In this document: positions 29,025 through 38,731 of the stretch, one piece after another
How the letters are laid out: each line of letters opens with the position of its first letter
Position numbering within the stretch: the stretch's first letter is position 1
Origin: Marchantia polymorpha subsp. ruderalis
Taxonomy: Eukaryota; Streptophyta; Marchantiopsida; Marchantiales; Marchantiaceae
Length of the DNA: 64,000 nucleotides
Reading direction: 5' to 3'
Assembly: GCA_037833965.1 (NCBI GenBank)
Contig: AP031356.1
Span: 20,730,501 to 20,794,500 of the forward strand
The notes under the pieces: generated by a model
Database searches by the model: none
What the model was told of the DNA's origin: nothing
What the model saw: the letters and a program-made list of their open reading frames with translations, nothing else
Program-made: the position numbers and the translations under genes

Positions 29025-30430
29025 GGTTCTTTCCCAATTTCAGAAGTATAGATCAGGAACTCATTTTCTCTGCGTGTTCGTGCCCTTAGTTCTGTCACCA
29101 CGCACGAGGGGCTACACCTTAGCGTTCCGCATTGTGTAGCTGAAGGCCTTCGGCCGAATGTTCAGAGCTAGTACATTGGTTAGAGACTTCAGTAGTTCGG
29201 ATCTACACCTGCGGGTGACTGCCGATGCTTAGAGCCAGTGACTAGTTAGATACTTGAATAGTTTTGCCCCTACACCTTCGAGTGTCTGTTTCTGATTGTA
29301 CTCCTTCGGGATTTTTCCCCTGAATGCCAAAGTGAAGTTTTGCTACTTTGTGTAAGCCTTGGTTGTAAATTCAGGTTACGTTGAAGCAGGTGCCTTGAGG
29401 GTAGCCCATGTAGTATTTCTGGGAATGACAAGTGCCTGAGAATTCAAACTCTTCAATAGACTGTTGTTGTGTTACTGGAATGTTTCTCAGTGAGTCCTTC
29501 AGTGCGGACCTGTGTTCTCTACGCGTTTTGTGAGTTGAGAGTGTTGTTCACCGCGTATGAGTGACTTCGATCCGAAGTAGGCAGTCCAAACCGGGTTTTC
29601 TACGCTAGCAGCAAGCTAGTGGAAGTGTTGTAAAAGCCGGAGTTGGAAGTCACTACCCGCAGCTTCGCTGAGTACTTGCGAGAGACTTTTCCCCTCTGAA
29701 ATCTTGAGTAGAGGTCCTAACGGATCTCTGGGTTGTGTTTTTGTAGTTTCAAGTGTGTGTGTGTGTGTGTGTGTGTGTTACGCTGCACTGTGCGACCTCC
29801 GAGTGCGCCCCGAGTGGACACTTGCAGTATTTATGGGAGTGACAGTCGCCTGAGAATTCAAACTCCTCAATAGTCTGTTAAACGTGACACTTTGTACCCT
29901 GTGTGTTCCTCTGTCCCTGTGGGTTCGACCTTTCTACCACTATATTGCAGTTTTAGCCTTTATTGGGTTATTACACGGACACTCTCAGAATTACTCAAAA
30001 TGTAACTCTGCACATTCTCCTTGAATACGGGAACAACATTCGACTTGGTATTTTTCTTTTGTTGGTTTGAATTTTGAATCAGGATGTTTTGCCTTTTACT
30101 TGGCTGTCCGTCAATAGTTTATATCTATTACCTTCGTTTTATGTAAGTAAAATTTCATCTACGGAATTTCACGTTCCCTAAACCACACACAGATTGGAAG
30201 AGACTGGCGAGTCTTTACTCATTTGTGCGTGTCCTCTAACTCAGGAGAAAGAGATGCACGAAGTCTTTGCAAACAGGTGAAGTTCTATGTAGAGATGATT
30301 GACAACATTTCATCTTCCTATCCGCAGAAGGCTGTTATTGTCGGTGCATCTATAATATCAATTTTGTCAAAAGTATATGCCTCTCTGCTTCTTCAGTACA
30401 AAGACGTACTCATCCAGAATACAACAATGC

Positions 30431-30492
30431 AAGTTTAAGCCGAATTGGTAATTCTGACTGCAGGTTTAAACCGAATTGGTAATTCCGACCGC
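30431..30492 (+). repeat. 31-bp tandem repeat, two units
   Basis: Two near-identical units around gtttaa(g/a)ccgaattggtaa, followed by ttc(t/c)ga(c)(t/c)gc. The unit length is about 33 bases with only a few differences. No function is evident. Confidence 0.6.
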
Positions 30493-30793
30493 AATTGATG
30501 TTCTCCATAATCTCCTAAAGGCACAAAGTGTAGATAAGGAGTTAAAGGTTAAGCTCATGCACATGATTGACTCCGACACAAATGATCTGGAGAGTTTTCA
30601 TTTGATCACGGAAATTGATAAAACAGAGAAAATGAAGTGCTTGATAAGATTTTTAATGGCAAGTTGAATTTTCCTAAACCCTAAATCCCTTTAGCAGGTA
30701 ACCGGATTAATACCCTGAGGTAGAGGTAAAGGTAGATAGTAGTGGTGCGATTAAGGTAGGGTAAAAGCCCATGCCTTACCCGGTAAACTTTAG

Positions 30794-30807
30794 TTACCTT
30801 GCCGAGT
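30794..30807 (-). repeat. Right arm of a possible TIR element split by D
   Basis: TTACCTTGCCGAGT, exact inverted match of 13,782-13,795. See the left arm for context and doubts. Confidence 0.35.
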
Positions 30808-31337
30808 CTTATTTAGGAGACTACTCTACAATTTGATATGAATTTATGATGAAGAGGTATTCTTTCCTAACGCTTTTTGTAAGTCAACAATCTAGTTATT
30901 CGGTGGTGAAAATGGACCGCCCGATCGGTACTATGGTTCAGCTATCCGAACTCTCAAGAAGTACCCTCAGCGGTTTGTGACGTTACCACGAAGTGGTGGG
31001 CACCTGCTGAAAGGATCCTCCTCATAAGAGAAGTTCTCGTCTCCATATGCTAGTGCTGTGGGAATCATGAAAGCAAGTAGCCTCTGTCTCTTAAAGACTC
31101 CACAACGAAGGTTTCTGAACTTTGTCATGGTTGCAAGTGACCTCGACTGCGGCATAGAAGCAACAGGTTCATAGTTCTGAACAGCTAATGGAATGGATAA
31201 AGATTCGTATCAAAGGATTGTGGAGAGTCTCTTGCATTATGAACAGTAGCATTAGAACTTTCTCACAAAACCATACATAGTGCAGAGGCACTGGGTTCTC
31301 TCGACAATCATAAATCTCCGGCCTCAGCTGGAGAGGC

Positions 31338-31561
31338 ATACCTTTCTCGGCCTTTTGGCTAAGATCAAGTGTAGTATCTGTTCTTATTAGTTTAATATCT
31401 GATATTGTTCTTATTAGTTTAATATCTGATATGAGGGTCATCGACCCTCACGATATTAATCTTATTTCTTTCACGGGTGCGAGTCCAATGGAGTAGCTAG
31501 GTGCCTCGGGCTCGCCAGTGCCGTCTTGGTATTGCACTACCTCCTTGGCCGGCGCAGCCCA
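31338..31561 (+). ncRNA. U2: U2 snRNA-like gene with a 27-bp internal duplication, probably non-functional
   Basis: Starts ATACCTTTCTCGGCC, the plant-type U2 5' end, and keeps the branch-point-pairing motif GTGTAGTA and the stem-loop IV core ttggtattgcactacctcc. A 27-base segment beginning tgttcttattag is exactly duplicated in tandem (31,379-31,405 and 31,406-31,432). Without it the length is 197 nt, about the normal size for U2. The duplicated part lies in stem-loop IIa and should disrupt it. A weak Sm-site-like run (atttcttt) follows. I see no plant upstream sequence element near -70 and no clear TATA at -30, so expression is doubtful. U2 would act in the spliceosome by pairing with the intron branch site. 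Confidence 0.75.
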
Positions 31562-32119
31562 TCCTCCCTCCATGGGGAGACCAAATCTAAACAAACAGGA
31601 CCTTATATCCACTTACATGCTGAGAAACTTAAATGTGTCCATAACAGAGCAACAGATGATTCAATAAACTTTTGTCACAGACAACTCGTCGATTCAAAAT
31701 ATCAAATTGTTCACCGAGTCGGCTCCACCCATTTGGTTTCATGCGGGGAGTCGACGTTTCGTGGTGAATAGACGGATATGTAGTTCGATTCAACAAACTC
31801 AGAAAACCGCGATGTGTGGAGGCTCATCTGGATTTGTGCTGCCCCGAACGGCTTTGGTTTGTGTAACATCTGCCACTCCCTTCGAACCAAGAAATTGGAA
31901 TGAACTGTACTGCAAAACTCCTAGTCAACGGTAACATTAGTATTCGAGAGACTCCGGGCAGATCTCTCAGATCTTTTGGAATCAACCTGCTTCTGGCGCG
32001 GGTCTTTCTGTGAGTCGCATCGGTTGAGAGCCATGATTCAAGCTGCTAGAACTTCACAACATGCGCTAGCTAGTTTGGCCGAGTCACACCTCCGGGACGA
32101 AAACACAAATCCCCTGGTA
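31562..32119. other. Spacer between two U2-like sequences
   Basis: No gene recognised. Weak similarity to the region after the second copy begins right at the U2 3' end (ctcc(c/t)tcc...gggga(g/c)acc), suggesting the duplication included some flank. Confidence 0.4.
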
Positions 32120-32285
32120 GAGATGATTACGAGTGTCATGGACCCTCACGAAATTAATCTTATTTCTTTCACGGGGTTCCTATGGAGTAGCTTGCTGCTT
32201 CGTACTCGCCAGTGTCGCCTCAGTATTGCACTGCTTCCTTGGTCGGCGCAGCCCACCCTCCTCCTCGCGGGGACCCAGACAATAT
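32120..32285 (+). pseudogene. Truncated U2 snRNA copy (3' half)
   Basis: Aligns with the 3' half of the 31.3-kb copy from the gagggtcat...accctcacga hairpin through ttatttctttcacggg to tattgcactgcttccttgg and beyond the mature 3' end. The 5' half with the branch-point and 5' stem motifs is absent. There are many substitutions. Confidence 0.7.
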
Positions 32286-35200
32286 AAAGAGGATTTATAA
32301 CACGCAACAAAATCATCAAATTCACCGATGTTGAGAAGTCTGGAATTGTTTGCCGGAAAGACGGAGTTGCCAAGTTGCGTGGTCTAACGAGCACACTGAA
32401 TTGGAAATCTGCGCTTTCCTGAGTGACTCTAGTTAATGGTTATTTTACCTACATACCCTTATTCATATGATTGAGATTGAAGAAATTAAATTTGTCAATA
32501 AGTATAAAAGAATGAAAATTCAAATCCCATGATTTATGTTCCATTTATCTTATTCAATTTATCCATAAAATTTACTTTACAAAAGTACTTTATCCTCAAT
32601 TGACTATATCTCTTGTACACCGCCAGAAACCCTGGTCAAGGGACCGAAGTAAAAACACAATATTCATGGATATATAGGAAGCTTTTTTCTCTCTTATATA
32701 AATTGAATAAATAAATTCTTGTACATGCTGACCAATTCCATCGAGAAAGCGTTGCAGATGGAAAAACAAATAAACTGGAATTTAAACAAATCTGTATGGA
32801 AAGGGCAGTGATAAAAGAATTAATTTTTTTAATCCAAAGCCTCTTAATCTCAGTGGAAAAACGATGTATCTTTCTATCCTACATATGGACTATTTTTCAA
32901 CTTCGAACTGAACTATGTTAGCAGGTTCTGGATCTTGAGAGAGCAAATTTATATATGCAGGCAGGGTGCAAGAGAAGTAACAGGCTGGAAAAAGCAATTC
33001 AGTAGAAAAGTATTTAAATCTTTATATTTACTTCGTGCTTAACGCTAAAACGTTGTCAAGAGATATTTAATTTGCAACGAAGCTCACTCTTTCCGGGAAA
33101 AGTGGCATTTACAAGCTGGAGCCGTATAAAACACTAGAAGAATTTCAAGGATCGAGTTGGAAAATATCGGGGACCTCGTACAGCAAGTTTCATGCAACAG
33201 AGAATAATCGGATCTAGCAAGTGGATCGTGCGTTGTGCTGTGCACCTCATCATGTCTTCCTGGCTCATTCGCAATGCAGTTTCACCTCCAAAGTCCTCGA
33301 AAGTATTGTCGTCGTACTCATGAGTGCAGAGAATCCAGTGAAGCTACGACGTCTGCATCGCTCGCTCTGTCTCGGGAAAGAAAAATCGCTCCCGTCTGAA
33401 GACATAATAATAGACGAAGGAACCTTTACATCGAAGGAAATGTCCTCATTCTTTACTTGTACTCTTGCCTGACTTATGACCAGGCATGCTTATATTAATC
33501 AGTCACTTTATTTAACTTGATTTAATCGCATCATGAATGGTTAGTTTAGGCGGGGTACACATGAACGGGAGAAAAGACGGGAAGGTTTTATGTTTCCCGG
33601 GGCGTAGTGGGTTCGATCTAGATATACCCATCCATATTCATGCAAGGCATGAACCTGGAGATGGTTTGTTGTTAAGTGTTCAAATTCTCCTCGACTATAT
33701 AAAAGAAAACTTTGTATTTTTTCGCATCGATATTTGGATGAGATCCGACGAGATGCCTGGAACGTTCAGAGCTCATGTCACAAATGACCAATTGGCCTGG
33801 TTTACATGGCCTATCATCCTAACATTGCCTGAAACATTTGTGAATCCTAGGGTACAACGAGATCATCAGCCGATGGATTGTAGGGAATTTCACCCCTTCC
33901 TTTAAGTTATAGCTCCCAGCGTTCTCACTTCTCCTCTCATACATATACCAGAATAATTGCGCACCACCAACGAACTGTCTAGGTCAGTCCTTTGGTAACG
34001 TGATTGCAGAGCAAAAACTTTGTGTAGCAAAAACAAAGTCGGGTCTTTCGAATCCATAATATGTGACAAAGGTTGAGACCAGGCGAACCAGTTGTGATCA
34101 ACCATAGCATGAGATGGGATTACTTTCAGGTTGCATGAATGCAAAATCTGACGAACAGAATCGTCAGTCCTGGGATACCCAAGATATTCATTCACAAACG
34201 AATAATTTCATCTCAGGAGTAGATCATCATGATAATCTCATGATAATAAGAGGAGCCACCATTCACTTCTGTGTCCAACACTTGCCCCAACGGATTTCTT
34301 GCTACCATGTTCTTCCAAACGGGTGGCGTTAAATTAGTCGCAACAGCAGAGGGACATTTAGGTCATGTTTGGCGTTGCGGGATACGATCGCCTATTTTGC
34401 GCATGCCTGCTTATGACCCTCAAGAAGTTGGCTCGAAGCTGAACCAGTTTGCGGTTATCGATTGGGACGTCGCACACCGTATCGCCCATGCGTACACTCA
34501 ACTGTATAACTGTCGAGTGCAATGTAGTGTAAAGATGTAATGGCTTGAGGAGCCCAGCCGTATATACGTTCAAACTTGTATGGTATGTCCTACGAGACGA
34601 AATTGTGCACGCTTTTCGTTCCAGCAGTCTTTACGGATTATGAAGTTCACACTCTGAGACAGACTCGGAAAGAGCTGGATGCCTTAAAAGCGAAATGTGC
34701 TGATAGGAGGTGCAGCGAGGAATTCGTTTCTGCGACAGTATGATAATTGGAATATGGGATCCATCATGGGTTGTTTCGTCTATACAAATCTTATGAACAT
34801 CGGCCCGGAAACAGCAAATAATCAAGAAGTTACGCAGGAAATGTAGTCCTGTGACTGATTACAGCGTTATTTCTTTCCCGCTTTGTGAGCACTATCAAAT
34901 GGCTCGGCTGCGGAACCAACGAGCACAAGCAGAATCAGTGAGAATGATTCGGATTCCAGATCCATGTACAAGCTTCGAGCAGATAAATTTTCCCTCCAGT
35001 TGTTTCTGGATCGATGAGAGTGTCATGTAGAGTGGCTTCGGTTCTAGCGAAATTGGGTGCACTTTCATGACACAGATAATGCAATAAGTGCAGTCGTTGT
35101 CAATTTTGGATGGCCAGGAATCATCATCTATCTCTATATGTACATATTTAATTTGTTTAGATCGTACAAAAATTTGTGAGCATTTGCTCCCCTTGATGAG

Positions 35201-36320
35201 CCTTGTCAGATTTCAAAAGTGTAAGAACGCGGAATCAAAGATGTGCATGCTTCGCTACTTCTCACTCCCTTCAGAGAAAGGGAACACCGACGGCCGCAAC
35301 ACCAAGAGTCTTGAAGTCTTGGATCAGTTGCAGGGCAAAATATATATTACAGACTGGGACTCATTATCTGACCTCCAAATCTAACCTCCCAGAGCAATGT
35401 GAATACGAATTCACCTCCATCACCGACGGAGATTTCTAGCACAACAACTTAGATTCATCCCGAGTGCCACTCGGGAATCGTAAACACCATGTGACTTCTG
35501 TGACCAAGCCCCTTGTGGCCCTCAGAGAGTATCAGTCGAAGACCCCATGGTGCCGCTGCCTGTATCTGATCTGACGAGAGACGAGTCGAGGCTGTGCGTT
35601 GTGGATCTGCCCTCACGGTTCGTCCAGAATCCATCTCCTCGTACTTGGGATCCAGTAGAGAATGGATGTTCATGAAGGAAAACATTAGCTTTCCGAGCTA
35701 TATACGGATTCTCTTGTGACGGTCCTTGCCAGATATGTTACTACCGTGGACGGTTTAAATACAAATGGATGTCGTGCACTCTCACACAGCGGTGATCTAG
35801 GCACTTGGCTACAATGAAATGTGGTTTTCTGTTGATGTAAGAACAAAGATGTAATTTAAATCTAGACTTGATGCAAACACTTGATGATGCAGTTTTGATT
35901 GTATTACTTCTTCATTGTGTCAAATCCTCGTGGCATGGAGTCCATAACTTGGGAAATGAAATCGGGAGATAATTGCAACATAGTTACAAAACTAAACGCC
36001 AAATAAGTCACTTGGCACTTGAATACTTTGAAATGGGCAATTTTCAGAAAACCTAGTGAACTTTGTCGTGTAAATATGTATCGCAATACACTCTACATCA
36101 CTAACATGCTACTCACATACACATATAGGACACGAGAGTATACACACTAAAATGTACCACAACTCGCTACCTAGTTGGCAATCATGTCTTTCTAACTCCC
36201 AAGTAACACTATTTACAACTCCATATTATACATCTTCATGGATATGCGAACCAATAGGCCGGTTGCTATGTCGTCTCATCTTTAATTGTCTATCTACATT
36301 TCATAACATGTGAAGATCAA
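32286..36320. other. Host DNA between the U2 copies and LTR L
   Basis: A+T-rich sequence without a recognisable gene. The longest plausible frames (33,537-33,905, 122 codons; 34,271-34,540, 89 codons; 35,088-35,384, 98 codons) show no known domain, are not flanked by a convincing exon structure, and may be chance. No tRNA, rRNA or transposon ends were recognised. Confidence 0.5.
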
Positions 36321-37281
36321 TGTGGTAATCCACTTTTTGTTTTTGTGCGGAATTTAAAACAATTTTGGAAAACAGTTGCGCAGCAGCCGTGTAAATGGTG
36401 ATCGGTACATTTAAATAGAGTGAAGATAGAGCATCGCGGGTCTCGTATGATCTCGTAGTATCCAGAAGTTGGGCGCAATGTCCGGAACAGGCGCCCCGAC
36501 CTGAATGATCAATTCTGGAGGAGTTCTCCTTCGCCACAAGGCGCATAATCCGCCTTTAGCGATACGTCTTCGGCGCTAGGAAAATCCCTCAGAGCTTATG
36601 CAATTCACAACGCCTTGACTTGGTTAGGGTCTCTTTGAAAATAGCTCAACACGCTCGTTCTAACGAGCCTAAGAACGCCTGGAACGGATGAGGAATCAGG
36701 GAGTTGTGACTATCGGAAGATACGAAGACATCCGCCTTCGGCCCTAGATGTTCGCCTTCAGGGGTGAAGTTTTTTGTACGACGCCTTCGGCGCCAGCGCA
36801 TCAAGACTAGGTAAGTACCTTCGGGGGTAGCGACTCCGTACGGTCCGCCTTCGGCTCAAACGCCTCCGGCGGGACGTACATGTGCGCCTTCGGCGGGACA
36901 GAACTCCGGCGGCGAGAGCGCCTGCGGAGGAACAAGAGGGATTGACAGACAAGACGAAATCCGTTGACCAAGGTCAACACCTTCGGCACAGCCGCCTTCG
37001 GCGCTGCGCCTTTGGCGATGCACCTACGCCGACGGACATCTTAAGGGAGTACGTCTTCGGCACTGGGAGTCAACGCCTTCGGCGGAAGGAGTTCGCCTTC
37101 GGCGAAGCGCGTGCGGCGGAACGCCTTCGGCGGTGCGGGATGGATGCGAGTAGCGAGTCGGCCAGAGGAAAAAGCCTTTGCCGCCGCACCTTCGGCGCTG
37201 CGCGACCATGGCCGCGGCGAAGTGCGATGGCAGAACTCAAATTGAAATTTTGAGTGTGTGAGTGCGTGCGACGGTGGAGCG
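36321..37281 (+). mobile_element. LTR L, 5' part, interrupted by H
   Basis: Starts TGTGGTAATCCAC at 36,321. The five bases before it (atcaa, 36,316-36,320) are the candidate target duplication. It carries the shared AAAGCTC-like block, the 16-bp palindrome at 36,653 and many CGCCTTCGGCG inverted repeats (36,730-37,200). LTR H enters at 37,282, ~90 bases upstream of where other copies start their ORF. The remainder of L is presumably beyond 64,000. Its sequence is intermediate between families 1 and 2. Confidence 0.85.
36653..36668. promoter_or_regulatory. Conserved 16-bp near-palindrome in LTR L
   Basis: GCTCGTTCTAACGAGC, with both 7-bp arms perfect. Confidence 0.45.
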
Positions 37282-37895
37282 TGTAATAACCCACTAAAGG
37301 CTAAAACTGCAATATAGTGGTAGAAAGGTCGAACCCACAGGGACAGAGGAACACACAGGGTACAAAGTGTCACATTTAACAGACTATTGAGAAGTTTGAA
37401 TTCTCAGGCGACTGTCACTCCCAGAAATACTGCAAGTGTTCACTCGGAGCTCACTCGGAGGTTGTGTGGTAACACACTTTTTGTTTTTTTTGCAGAATTT
37501 AAACAATTTTAGAAAACTAGTACCAAAGCAGTGTTTGTAGCTAGAGAAGGGTACGCTAAATAGAGTGGATTGGTGATATCGTCACGAGGGCACAAAGAAT
37601 CACGTAGTCGGATGTACCAACGCCAACGTCTTCGACGCCTTCGGCAAAAGCTCCTTTTCTGAGGTGTCTCTACTCACGCGCCTCCAGCGTATAAGGAAGC
37701 TACGCTTCCGGCGCAGACACCTAAGGAGGAGGTTTTGCTAAAGACGTCAGGAGAAGGGCCCAGACCTCTAAAGGCGTCCGACCATGAGTGCGCCTTCGGC
37801 GAAGCGCCGCTAGCGCGGAAAGGGGAAACCTTCATAACGATCGGGATACACGGTAGATCCAGTTGGTTGAAGTTGCATTAGAAAGAGCTCGGGAC

Positions 37896-37911
37896 GCTCG
37901 TTCTAACGAGT
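37896..37911. promoter_or_regulatory. Conserved 16-bp near-palindrome in LTR G
   Basis: GCTCGTTCTAACGAGT, one arm mismatch. Confidence 0.4.
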
Positions 37912-38731
37912 CCAAGAGCGTCGGAGATGGATCAGGAATGGAGAAGTTATGAGCGTCGGAAAACTCGTAGCCGGACATGCGCCGTTCGCGCTAGGGTTCA
38001 CAGCCGGAAAGGATTCCCGTACGCCCTCGGCGATGCGCCTTCGGCGGAATCACGCGCTCATAGGAGGAAACCAACTCAGAGTCGGAAGCGCCTTTGGCGG
38101 CTGTTCATGGAAGGAAAGCGCCGGTCGGATGTACGCCTCCGACGTGGCGCTGACGGCCGGATGCGCTGGCATGAGTTGCGCTGACGGATATGCGCCGGCA
38201 GCAACGGACGAGGCATAAAGGACAAAATAGGCGGTACGACTGCGCGCCGGCGTAATTCGCCCCGACTGGATGTGCGCCTCCAGCAAGGCGCCGACGGATA
38301 ATGAACGCACCAGCGGCGACACGCCTCCGGTGAGGGACGGGTTAGGAAAAGACAACAGGGCCGACGTATACCCTGCAGCGGACTCGAGTCCGGAAGGTGG
38401 CGGCGGCGGGAGAATTCAACGTTTAAGCATGCGAATGCGCGCAGTGCGGAGACGTGAATTCGCGCATGCAAAGGGCGAACCGTTAAGCCGTATAGCCGGC
38501 TGCGTACGTTGCAACCAGTAAGAACGTTGGACGTTCTTGAAATCGGAGAAGAAAAGACTGCGCTCCAGTCTCATTTTCTCATTCTTGACTTTGCAATTTC
38601 CAGTTTCCAAGATTACGCGCAAGGGCGGAGCGACCTGCAGTGAGAGTAGAGAGTGCGGAGACGAGTTGCGCAAGGATCTTGGCGGACCTTGAAAGAATTG
38701 CGAGTAGCGATCTTGAACGAGCGCAGAGAGA

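Larger units (their letters stand above)
13943..29975 (+). mobile_element. Solo LTR D (family 1), hosting C and B
   Basis: Starts TGTGGTACCCCAC at 13,943 and ends GGGTTATTACA at 29,975, flanked by the perfect duplication cggac at 13,938-13,942 and 29,976-29,980. Removing C and its duplicated 5-mer leaves 5,310 bp. The hairpin-rich 5' section is at 14,380-15,100, the broken LTR ORF runs from 15,172 to 15,391 and resumes at 26,115, the TATA box is at 28,994, and R-U5 runs to the end with a (GT)n tract near 29,752. D is the most diverged of the three nested copies and, being outermost, inserted first. Confidence 0.95.
29976..31337. other. Host DNA right of LTR D
   Basis: A+T-rich. Short open frames at 30,223-30,438 and 30,476-30,667 (plus) have no recognisable domain. 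The right TIR-like arm is at 30,794-30,807, preceded by GGTAA/TTACC-rich sequence. I see no supported gene. Confidence 0.55.

Noticed and set aside
33537-33905. 122-codon ORF as a host gene
   Set aside because: No recognisable domain, no neighbouring exon, and its length is compatible with chance in this interval.
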